Below are positions 33,398-40,256 of a stretch of DNA of 40,256 nucleotides, in pieces. Numbering within the stretch: the stretch's first letter is position 1; each line of letters opens with the position of its first letter. Below the pieces are notes generated by a model, which searched no databases, was not told where the DNA came from, and saw nothing but the letters and a program-made list of their open reading frames with translations. Made by a program: the position numbers and the translations under genes. The stretch lies in NCBI GenBank assembly GCA_964416645.1, contig CAYQEZ010000013.1, positions 1 to 40,256 on the forward strand, written 5' to 3'. Source of the stretch: GCA-002282575 sp964416645. GTDB taxonomy: Bacteria > Pseudomonadota > Gammaproteobacteria > Thiomicrospirales > Thiomicrospiraceae.

Positions 33398-33721
33398 ATG
33401 AGTTCTATTGTGTTTGATACTTATGAATTTAATAAAACCCTTCGTGAAGCTGGGTTTGATGAAAAACAAGCAGAAGCCTTAACTCGTGCTCAGACTAAAT
33501 CTATTGAACAAATGCATAAAGATGCTGATTACGTATCTCGAACAGAAATGAAAACTGACATTAATGATTTGCGTAAAGACATGCAGTCTCTTGAAACAGG
33601 CTTGCGTAAAGATATGCAAACAATGGAAGAGCGTATTACGGCAAATTTGTATCGCGCCATGATGTTGCAAACTTTCGCCATTGCTGGCTTAGTTATCGCA
33701 GTCGTGAAATTTATCAATTAA
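33398..33721 (+). CDS. DUF1640-like coiled-coil protein with C-terminal membrane helix
   Basis: The 107-residue protein starts MSSIVFDTYEFNKTLREAGF, continues DEKQAEALTRAQ, has a coiled coil with two copies of a LRKDMQ unit (near residues 59 and 70), and ends with a hydrophobic segment (about 89-105). This matches bacterial DUF1640/CCDC90-like proteins, which are often small and multi-copy. A TTG at 33386 is an alternative start, but GGAG at 33388-33391 fits the ATG at 33398. Function unknown. Confidence 0.75.
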   Translation: MSSIVFDTYEFNKTLREAGFDEKQAEALTRAQTKSIEQMHKDADYVSRTEMKTDINDLRKDMQSLETGLRKDMQTMEERITANLYRAMMLQTFAIAGLVIAVVKFIN

Positions 33722-33735
33722 GAACGTCATCATTG

Positions 33736-33758
33736 AAGCCCCTTAATAGGGGCTTTTT
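33736..33758 (+). terminator. Rho-independent terminator between convergent genes
   Basis: AAGCCCCT (33736-33743), a 4-nt loop, AGGGGCTT (33748-33755) and T3 more. It serves the plus-strand gene and lies just before the stop of the minus-strand gene. Confidence 0.85.
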
Positions 33759-33760
33759 GA

Positions 33761-34525
33761 TTACGCCATTTTGATGGTACGAATGCTGGGTAAAGCTAAC
33801 TGGTGTTGATCGGCGAGCATTAATGCGCGCGCCAAGCGAGCAGTAGCGCTACGTCCCATGCAACCATGATTCGGGTCGCCATAAAAAGCCGCTTTCAGCG
33901 ATTCCATTAATTGTAAATGATCGAATTTGCTTTGGGTTAAGGCTTCTTGCAGTGCAATAACATCACTGGCAATCGCATTCATTAAAGACGCGTGTTGTTC
34001 GACCAATTCACTGGTTGTGCCGCCTACGGCTAAGCCAGCAATGTTGCTGGTTTGAATATAGAGGTTTTTTAATACCAATTCGTATAGCAGCTCACTTTCA
34101 TTAGCAAGACTACGCGCAGGTAATCCTAATTTGGCGTAAACACTCACTACCAATTCGGCTAAAGGTCCATAAACCACCGAAGGTAACACCACTTGATGGG
34201 CTTTGCCCGCTTTTTTTTCAAACCAGACAGAAATGATCGTCGGGTTTATTAGTCCATGTTGTTGCCAATCGGCAGGTAAGAGTTCATTTTGAATGAGCAC
34301 CAACCGATCTTGCCAAGCGTTAGGCATCTGCGCCAACAACCCTGGCAAGTCCTTTTCCGCGACACAAACCCAGACACTTGTTGGTTTCGGATAAGATTGT
34401 ACCATTTCAACTAAATCGTGCTGACGCAGGATAGGAACAACGGGAGTGCCTTGCATGAGCAGTCCATTGGCAAAGGTTTTACCCAGTTCACCCAATCCGA
34501 TCACGATATTAACTGACGTATGCAT
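33761..34525 (-). CDS. Rossmann-fold protein, possibly ketopantoate reductase-like
   Basis: The 254-residue protein begins with IVIGLGELGKTFANGLLMQG, a dinucleotide-binding GxGxxG-type motif at about 8-27. The C-terminal half (about 145-250) is helical with LVLKNLYIQTSNIAGLAVGG and HGCMGRSATARLARALM. The layout resembles the ApbA/PanE family, but the usual catalytic residues are not evident, so no substrate can be assigned. AAGGA lies 6 bases before the ATG. It is divergent from rnr with an 86-base gap. Confidence 0.65.
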   Translation of the reverse strand: MHTSVNIVIGLGELGKTFANGLLMQGTPVVPILRQHDLVEMVQSYPKPTSVWVCVAEKDLPGLLAQMPNAWQDRLVLIQNELLPADWQQHGLINPTIISVWFEKKAGKAHQVVLPSVVYGPLAELVVSVYAKLGLPARSLANESELLYELVLKNLYIQTSNIAGLAVGGTTSELVEQHASLMNAIASDVIALQEALTQSKFDHLQLMESLKAAFYGDPNHGCMGRSATARLARALMLADQHQLALPSIRTIKMA

Positions 34526-34611
34526 AATTTATCCTTAAATAATGAAAGTTATCGTAAATTTTACCCGATTCGCTATGTTTGTGCTTGCACAAGTCGTTAT
34601 AATGATAACTT

Positions 34612-37089
34612 ATGAAAAAACCATCTAAAGTCGCATTGTCCATGTCAGAAAATCCAATTGAAAACAATCCAGTTATTCAACCCACCCCTGGTGCCGATAT
34701 CGACACCCATCTGTCTCAAGATCCCGCCTTCGCGCGCGAAGCGGAAAAGTACGATAATCCCGTACCCAGTCGTGAGTACATTTTAGCCATGCTCGAAGCA
34801 GCGAGTAAACCCATGTTTACCGATGAAATTCAGCAGGCTTTGGGCGTGGTGGATGACGAGGAGCGCCAAGAAGGGGTGCGTCGTCGCTTGAAAGCCATGG
34901 TGCGTGACGGTCAGTTGCTGCAAAACCGCAAGGGTGCTTTTGGTGTCGTTCAGCGTATGGACTTAATTAAAGGTCGCATTCACGCTCATCCCGATGGCTT
35001 TGGTTTTTTAGTACCTGAAACGGGCGGTGAAGATTTGTTTTTACCTTTCCGTGAAATGCAACGCGTCATGCATGGTGACATGGTTTTAGGTCATGTCATC
35101 GATGTTGATCATCGTGGTCGCCAAATTGCCGCCATTGCTGAAGTGGTTGAGCGCGCGCATCAGCAAGTGGTAGGTAAGCTGTTTTTTGAGCATGGACTGG
35201 CCTATGTGCGTTCTGAAAACAAACGCATTACGCAAGACGTGTTAATTCCGATTGATGCCATGTTGGGTGCGCGAGAAGGTCAACTGGTCATTGCAGAAAT
35301 TATTCATCCGCCAACGCCACGTTCTAGCGCAGTCGGGCACATTAAACAGATTTTGGGTGAAGTGCACGATCCAGGGTTGGAAATTGATGCAGCCATTCAT
35401 GCTTACAATTTACCGAATGAATGGTCTGAGGCTTTATTGGCAGAAGTTGCCGCTTTGCCAGATACCGTCATTGATTCTGATTTAGAAGGACGCGAAGACA
35501 TTCGTCATTTGCCGCTAGTGACCATTGATGGCGATGATTCTAAAGATTTCGATGATGCGGTTTACGCCACCAAACGTCCAGACGGTAGCTGGCGCTTAAT
35601 TGTCGCTATTGCTGATGTAGCGCATTATGTCAAACCCAACTCTGCGTTAGATGATGAAGCCATTAAGCGCGGTAATTCGGTGTATTTTCCGCAACGAGTG
35701 ATTCCCATGTTGCCAGAAAAATTATCGAATGAATTGTGTTCTTTGAATCCGCATGTCGATCGGCTTTGTATGGTGGCAGACCTGTCACTGAATGCCGATG
35801 GCAGTGTACGTCGTAGTCGTTTCTACAACGGTGTCATGCATTCTCATGCGCGTTTGACCTATAACACGGTGTCCAAAATCGTTGTAGACAAAGATGAAGC
35901 CTTGCGTGAAACCCATAAACCACTGGTGAAACAGTTAGACCAACTGTATGAGTTGTATCATGCCTTGCGTGCCTTGCGTGATGCGCGTGGTGCGATTGAC
36001 TTTGATTCGGTGGAAACGAAAATTGTGTTCGATGAAGACCGTAAAATTGACCGCATCGAACCAGTACACCGTAATGATGCGCACAAACTGATTGAAGAAT
36101 GCATGTTGTTAGCCAATGAGTCGGTCGCTAAATATCTGTCGAAAGCAAAGTTGCCAACGCTTTATCGTTTGCATGAATCACCGCCCGAAGAAAAACTGGC
36201 CGATTTACACAAATTTTTGGCTGATTTCCGTTTGCAACTTTGTGGTGGCGGTGAAACACCAACAGCCATGGATTACACACGTTTAATTCATTCAATTCAT
36301 GATCATCCCAATAAAGAATTGATTGAGACGGTACTCCTTCGTTCAATGGCACAAGCGACCTACAGCTCGAAAGAGGGTGGTCACTTTGGTTTAGCTTATG
36401 AGCATTATTTGCACTTTACTTCGCCGATTCGTCGTTACCCTGATTTAATGGTGCATCGTGGCCTGAAGCATTTAATTGCCAAAGGTAAAAAAGCCGATTG
36501 GCCTTGGACAGAGGCGGCATTAGAGCAGTTGGGTCAGCAATGTTCAACCACCGAGCGTCGTGCCGATGAAGCCGTGCGTGATGCCACTAATTGGTTAAAA
36601 TGTGAGTACTTATCGCACTTTGTGGGTGATACCTTTATGGGCGCGGTAACCTCGGTGGCGAGTTTTGGTCTGTTTGTCCAATTGGATCACTTATTCGTTG
36701 AAGGCATGGTTCATGTGACTGAGTTAGGCAATGAGTATTTCCACTATGATGCTTCTAAGCACATTATGATGGGTGAGCGCACTGGTAAAGCTTACCGTTT
36801 GGGCGATCGAATTGCGGTACAAGTCGCTAAAGTGAATTTAGACGAGCGTAAAGTAGACTTTTCGTTACCAGGTGTTGAAAAAGCACCAGAAGGTGTCATG
36901 CAAGATCGTGGGGCGAAAAAGCGTCGTCCTGCGCCCAAACCCGCAGTGGCACAAATGGAAGTACAGGTCGATTCCATGCAAATGATTAAAGATATTTTGC
37001 AAGAAGGTGTTACCGCAGAGGTTGCAAGTGACGAGAAGCCGAAGAAGAAACGCCGTCGTTATGTCAAAAAACGTCGTAAAGACGCTTAA
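34612..37089 (+). CDS. rnr: Ribonuclease R
   Basis: RNase R is a processive 3'-5' exoribonuclease that degrades structured RNA. The 825-residue protein has a winged-helix N-terminus (about 52-115), cold-shock domains starting near GRIHAHPDGFGFLVPETGGE, the RNB catalytic domain with DGDDSKDFDDAV near 306-317, HFTSPIRRYPDL and an S1 domain (about 670-755: GAVTSVASFGLFVQL). The Lys/Arg-rich tail (about 770-825) is typical. A TATAAT at 34598-34603 is so close to the ATG that translation may start at the in-frame ATG at 34642. rlmB follows after 3 bases. Confidence 0.95.
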   Translation: MKKPSKVALSMSENPIENNPVIQPTPGADIDTHLSQDPAFAREAEKYDNPVPSREYILAMLEAASKPMFTDEIQQALGVVDDEERQEGVRRRLKAMVRDGQLLQNRKGAFGVVQRMDLIKGRIHAHPDGFGFLVPETGGEDLFLPFREMQRVMHGDMVLGHVIDVDHRGRQIAAIAEVVERAHQQVVGKLFFEHGLAYVRSENKRITQDVLIPIDAMLGAREGQLVIAEIIHPPTPRSSAVGHIKQILGEVHDPGLEIDAAIHAYNLPNEWSEALLAEVAALPDTVIDSDLEGREDIRHLPLVTIDGDDSKDFDDAVYATKRPDGSWRLIVAIADVAHYVKPNSALDDEAIKRGNSVYFPQRVIPMLPEKLSNELCSLNPHVDRLCMVADLSLNADGSVRRSRFYNGVMHSHARLTYNTVSKIVVDKDEALRETHKPLVKQLDQLYELYHALRALRDARGAIDFDSVETKIVFDEDRKIDRIEPVHRNDAHKLIEECMLLANESVAKYLSKAKLPTLYRLHESPPEEKLADLHKFLADFRLQLCGGGETPTAMDYTRLIHSIHDHPNKELIETVLLRSMAQATYSSKEGGHFGLAYEHYLHFTSPIRRYPDLMVHRGLKHLIAKGKKADWPWTEAALEQLGQQCSTTERRADEAVRDATNWLKCEYLSHFVGDTFMGAVTSVASFGLFVQLDHLFVEGMVHVTELGNEYFHYDASKHIMMGERTGKAYRLGDRIAVQVAKVNLDERKVDFSLPGVEKAPEGVMQDRGAKKRRPAPKPAVAQMEVQVDSMQMIKDILQEGVTAEVASDEKPKKKRRRYVKKRRKDA

Positions 37090-37092
37090 ATT

Positions 37093-37839
37093 ATGAGCGT
37101 TGGACAAGCCCATCCAGGTTGGCATGCAGCTGAAGCAGCCTTAACGAAACATCCCGAGTTTGTGCTAAAGTTATGGCTGTTGCAGGGAAGGGAAGATCAG
37201 CGGGGCAATAAACTGGCTGAGTTGGCTCAGTCCTTGGGCATTCGTATTGAATATGTGTCTAAATCGGCGCTAGATAAGCAAGATCGTCATCATCAAGGCG
37301 TGATTGCTTGGATGAAAGAGCAGACGCTCCCGTCAGATGCTGAATTGATCGACTTTTTGGATGCCTTAACCAAGCCTAATCCTTTGCTGTTAGTGCTAGA
37401 TGGTGTGCAAGACCCGCATAATTTAGGTGCCTGTTTGCGTTCTGCCGATGCCGCTGGTGTGGATGCCGTCATTATTCCCAAACACCATGCGGTAGGGTTA
37501 ACGCCCACGGTGAGTAAAGTCGCTTGCGGTGCGGCCGAAGCCTTGCCATTGTTTCAAGTGAATAATCTTTCAAGAACCTTAGATATGCTTAAAGCACGGG
37601 GTATTTGGTTAAGTGGTTTGGCACTGGCTGAAGGGGCTGTATCGGTGTTTGACGCCGATTGGAAGGGAGCTGTTGCCATTATTATGGGCGCGGAAGACAC
37701 GGGTATCCGTGCCTTAACGCAAAAGCAATGCGATCGTCTGGTGATTATTCCTATGTTGGGCACAGTGCAGAGTTTGAATGTCTCTGTTGCGACAGGTGTG
37801 GTGCTTTACACCGCGCTACAGCAGCGACTAAAGGCCTAG
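37093..37839 (+). CDS. rlmB: 23S rRNA (guanosine-2251-2'-O)-methyltransferase RlmB
   Basis: RlmB methylates G2251 in the peptidyl-transferase region of 23S rRNA. The 248-residue SPOUT protein has an N-terminal substrate domain (GWHAAEAAL) and the trefoil-knot motifs DGVQDPHNLGACLRSADAAG, then IIMGAEDTGIR and IPMLGTVQSLNVSVATGVVL. The rnr-rlmB pairing is conserved in gammaproteobacteria. It converges on the next gene with 12 bases between stops. Confidence 0.96.
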   Translation: MSVGQAHPGWHAAEAALTKHPEFVLKLWLLQGREDQRGNKLAELAQSLGIRIEYVSKSALDKQDRHHQGVIAWMKEQTLPSDAELIDFLDALTKPNPLLLVLDGVQDPHNLGACLRSADAAGVDAVIIPKHHAVGLTPTVSKVACGAAEALPLFQVNNLSRTLDMLKARGIWLSGLALAEGAVSVFDADWKGAVAIIMGAEDTGIRALTQKQCDRLVIIPMLGTVQSLNVSVATGVVLYTALQQRLKA

Positions 37840-37851
37840 TCACCGACACTA

Positions 37852-39051
37852 CTAGCTTAAAAAAATATTTCCCTGATCGTCAATGACAATCGGTACGGCT
37901 TTGAGCGATTGATTATGACAAGGTCCAGCCACGCATAAGCCATCCGATACCTGAAAATAAGCATCGTGTACCGAGCATTTCAGCGTCATAGCGCGAGGGT
38001 CAATTTCGACCTTGTACATACTGTCTAGGGGTACATTGGCGTGTGGGCAATTATTTACGTAAGCCTTAGCCGTGTCTTTGTACTTTAATACAATCACTGA
38101 ATAGTCGAGCGATTCGGGCTTAATAACATTCCCTTTGTAGGCGTTCAATTTTTCCAATTGCCCCAAGCGAATACGATTGTCATTACTGAAAAGCTTGGTT
38201 AACCCTTTCTGTTGAATTTTCTTTTCAGCTAGTCTTGTCGCTAGCGTTAGTGCTTCTTGCGTGTTATGACCGCGAACGAGAGCGTCGATAATGCCAGCAT
38301 TGAAAGTATCGCCCGCGCCTAAGGTATCAACCACTGTTAAATCGGCTGTTGCCGCTTCAAAAAATAATTCCCCTTGATCCGACAAGGCATAGGCGCCTTG
38401 GCTACCCCAGCCACAGAATAGTTGCGCATGTGGCGCTTGTTGATGCATAGCTTTCAAAAACTCACCAGCCCTTTCAAAGCCATGCAGTTTGGCGTAATGC
38501 TGTGAAAAGAAGAGCACATTCGCCAGCGGCATAAGTTTTTCTAATAAAGGACGCTCTTTTTCGATTTCTAAAGAAATCGGTTGATGGCAAAGAAAGCATT
38601 TGGCTAGGTTAAACATGCCCATTAAGGCTTCGGTATTGCGTGCTTCAAAATGCAGCCAGTCGTAAGATTCAAATTCGGTACGCGCAAAATGTTCAAAACT
38701 CAGTTCAGGCAAATCACGAAAATGATTAATGGTACGTGAAGCGCTTGATTGAGCCAGCCAAACACTGGAAAAAGGTGTTTTACCTTTTTTAATATATTGC
38801 GCAGCTTCAAAATTAATGTTGTATTGTGTCATAAGATTCAATAGCTGATGCCCCATGAGGTCTTTGGTGTAGGTTCCCATCCAATCGGTTTGATGTCCCA
38901 TTTGCGCCAATACGGTCAGTGAATTGACGACATTACCGCCCAATTGTTCTGTCATGGCGATACAGCGCGATTCACTGTTTTCTGGTGGGTAATGCTTCAT
39001 GAGCACTACTTGGTCTATGACGGCATTACCGATACCGAGGATTTTCGCCAT
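37852..39051 (-). CDS. PfkB-family sugar kinase fused to a Rieske [2Fe-2S] domain
   Basis: Residues about 1-295 form a PfkB kinase: the N-terminal IGNAVIDQVV, EQLGGNVVNSLTVLAQMG (35-52), and DTLGAGDTFNAG (242-253) with catalytic Asp248. Residues about 305-399 form a Rieske domain: CPH (Cys335, His337) and CSVH (Cys359, His362), 22 bases-worth of residues apart as a loop-shortened CxH...CxxH pair, as in NirD/ferredoxin-type Rieske proteins. All four cluster ligands are present. The kinase substrate is not clear; ribokinase/ketohexokinase relatives are closest by motif. AGGAG lies 8 bases before the ATG. Fusion of a sugar kinase to an iron-sulfur domain is unusual. Confidence 0.85.
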   Translation of the reverse strand: MAKILGIGNAVIDQVVLMKHYPPENSESRCIAMTEQLGGNVVNSLTVLAQMGHQTDWMGTYTKDLMGHQLLNLMTQYNINFEAAQYIKKGKTPFSSVWLAQSSASRTINHFRDLPELSFEHFARTEFESYDWLHFEARNTEALMGMFNLAKCFLCHQPISLEIEKERPLLEKLMPLANVLFFSQHYAKLHGFERAGEFLKAMHQQAPHAQLFCGWGSQGAYALSDQGELFFEAATADLTVVDTLGAGDTFNAGIIDALVRGHNTQEALTLATRLAEKKIQQKGLTKLFSNDNRIRLGQLEKLNAYKGNVIKPESLDYSVIVLKYKDTAKAYVNNCPHANVPLDSMYKVEIDPRAMTLKCSVHDAYFQVSDGLCVAGPCHNQSLKAVPIVIDDQGNIFLS

Positions 39052-39441
39052 GCATTGACTCCTGTTGCTAGTCTGTTAATTTTCTAAATTTTACCGTAAA
39101 AGGAAAAATTAGGGTATCTGCCATGAGCTAATAAAGGATGTGCATAAGTAAATTTTTTGGCTATGGGTGCTTGACAATTAGCCAATGCCATTAAGCAGCT
39201 TGTCAGTTATAGTTGTATTATTTTATTTTTTTAACTAATTGATAAATATGAATATTATACTTAAAGGCTATGTTTTTTATGATTAACATGTTGATTTTTA
39301 AGTCCTCTGCCTTGTGCACATCTTCTGTGGATAACTTTGTGGATTTCTTGGGTAAAGCAATTGAAAAAGCGCGATTCATCATGTGTAACTAAGTTGCTTA
39401 TTTTTTAAGCATGCTAAAATGCTAGTCTTTATGCGCATTGC
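39052..39441. other. AT-rich intergenic region with DnaA-box-like sites
   Basis: No gene is seen between the kinase start and the promoter at 39442. It contains a very AT-rich stretch (about 39200-39300) followed by a perfect DnaA box on the minus strand (39326-39334, TGTGGATAA read on plus) and two weaker look-alikes (39313-39321 and 39338-39346), all in the same orientation. Function unknown. Confidence 0.4.
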
Positions 39442-39471
39442 TTGATAAAATGTTTCGATAATCGTTATAAA
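39442..39471 (+). promoter_or_regulatory. Candidate sigma-70 promoter of the ExeA/MshM-like gene
   Basis: TTGATA (39442-39447), 18 bases and TATAAA (39466-39471), with a predicted start about 10 bases before the ATG at 39489. Confidence 0.4.
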
Positions 39472-39488
39472 TCATTACAGAATGCCAT

Positions 39489-40256
39489 ATGTATCAGCAG
39501 TTTTTTGGTTTCAATACCCTTCCGTTCAAAATTACGCCAGATGAGCGCGTTTTTTTTGCCGGTGCTCACCGCCAAGAAATGTTGGATGCGTTACTTTATG
39601 GTATTGAGCGTGGTGAGGGCATTATTACGGTTATTGGTGAGGTAGGTATTGGTAAAACAACCCTGGCACGTGTCTTGTCTAATCGTTTTTCAGACTGTTT
39701 TTCCATTATTAGCATTTTTACGCCCAATGTTTCTGCATTAGATATGTTGCGCCTCATTGCTCAAGAAGCAGGACTGAATCCCTCAAGCGGAGCAAGTAAA
39801 GTTGAATTAATGCAGCTTATCAGAGCTTATTGTTTGCAATTACATCAGCAGGGTAGACGTTTCTTACTGTTGATTGATGAAGCGCAAACGATGTTGGTTG
39901 AGACCATTGAGGAATTGCGGTTATTGTCCAATATGCAGGTTGATGATACAAAGCTTGTTCAAATACTGTTGTTTGGGCAAACTGAGTTGGATCGAATGCT
40001 GAACTCCCCCGAATTGCGTCAAGTAAAAGATCGCGTTCTATTTCAATTGAATATAGAACCTTTTAGTCGCGATGAGCTAGCGGAGTATTTAGCCTTTCGA
40101 TTACAACAAGCTGGTTATAAGGGGCAGTATTTTTTTAGTGATGCTGTGGTTGATGCGATTTATAAAAAAAGCCAAGGTTATGCTCGAGCCGTTAATCGTT
40201 TGGCGGATCAAGCGCTAATGGCGGCCTTTGCCGAGCAAACACACCAAGTGCAGCTA
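39489..40256 (+). CDS. ExeA/GspA/MshM-type AAA ATPase (partial, runs off the window)
   Basis: The reading frame is open from ATG 39489 to the window end (256 codons). It starts MYQQFFGFNTLPFKITPDER, has Walker A GEVGIGKTT (50-58) and Walker B LLLIDEAQ (126-133), and continues with LRLLSNMQVDD and LLFGQTELDRML. These are marks of the ExeA/GspA/MshM family, which assists type II secretion or MSHA/type IV pilus assembly at the inner membrane. Which of these applies depends on genes beyond the window. Confidence 0.9.
   Translation, partial: MYQQFFGFNTLPFKITPDERVFFAGAHRQEMLDALLYGIERGEGIITVIGEVGIGKTTLARVLSNRFSDCFSIISIFTPNVSALDMLRLIAQEAGLNPSSGASKVELMQLIRAYCLQLHQQGRRFLLLIDEAQTMLVETIEELRLLSNMQVDDTKLVQILLFGQTELDRMLNSPELRQVKDRVLFQLNIEPFSRDELAEYLAFRLQQAGYKGQYFFSDAVVDAIYKKSQGYARAVNRLADQALMAAFAEQTHQVQL

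Noticed and set aside
34579..34592. Short palindrome upstream of rnr as an operator
   Set aside because: Six-base arms with a 2-base centre are easily found by chance, and no regulator is suggested by the context.
39200..39346. Chromosomal origin of replication
   Set aside because: Only one perfect DnaA box and no dnaA, dnaN, mnmG or similar neighbour; kept only as a low-rank finding.

Overview
The window looks like the chromosome of a flagellated, Gram-negative bacterium, most likely a gammaproteobacterium of moderate to low GC. The evidence is a FlgH lipoprotein and FlgI P-ring (so an outer membrane), sigma-54 and sigma-28 flagellar promoters of the polar-flagellum type, RNase R and RlmB side by side, and an ExeA/MshM-type ATPase. 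I cannot name the genus from sequence alone.

Layout. (1) 1-8981: rod, ring and hook-associated flagellar genes. The end of flgE and its terminator are followed by a sigma-54 promoter driving flgF-flgG-flgH. A second terminator and a second sigma-54 promoter precede flgI-flgJ-flgK-flgL and an MltC-like lytic transglycosylase. (2) 8983-19123: a pseudaminic acid (Pse) pathway continuing without a gap from the flagellar operon: pseB, pseC, a sialidase-like beta-propeller gene, pseF, then after an interruption a Pse-associated methylase, a pseG-pseH fusion and pseI. (3) 12817-15877: the interruption, holding an AAA-ATPase-like/PD-(D/E)XK gene, an MntA-HepT type nucleotidyltransferase/HEPN pair and three decayed gene remnants (a nonulosonate synthase tail, a Maf N-terminus and the tail of a second AAA-ATPase-like gene). 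(4) 19187-25823: the Maf glycosyltransferase, flagellin 1, flaG, flagellin 2, fliS and flagellin 3. Flagellins 2 and 3 lie in a 964-bp direct repeat that includes the sigma-28 promoter. (5) 25899-30841: a PseA/WbpG-like sugar amidotransferase with its own HisH and HisF, then fliD behind another sigma-28 promoter and a FliT-like gene. (6) 30852-40256: mostly housekeeping genes: a small Cys-containing protein, flavodoxin, a thioredoxin-like protein, a Ste24-like M48 protease, a coiled-coil membrane protein, a Rossmann protein, rnr, rlmB, a PfkB kinase fused to a Rieske domain, and the start of an ExeA/MshM-like ATPase.

How the genes work together. PseB, PseC, the PseH domain, the PseG domain, PseI and PseF together cover all steps from UDP-GlcNAc to CMP-pseudaminic acid. 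Maf is the likely transferase that puts the sugar on flagellin. The amidotransferase/HisH/HisF trio and the methylase probably decorate the sugar. FliS and FliD handle flagellin export and filament capping. Late genes (three flagellins, fliD and probably the sugar-amidation trio) are under sigma-28; middle genes are under sigma-54.

Points most worth attention: the uncharacterised propeller protein inside the Pse operon, the relic field with its embedded toxin-antitoxin pair, the identical flagellin duplication, the single-domain FlgJ next to a separate transglycosylase, and the PfkB-Rieske fusion.
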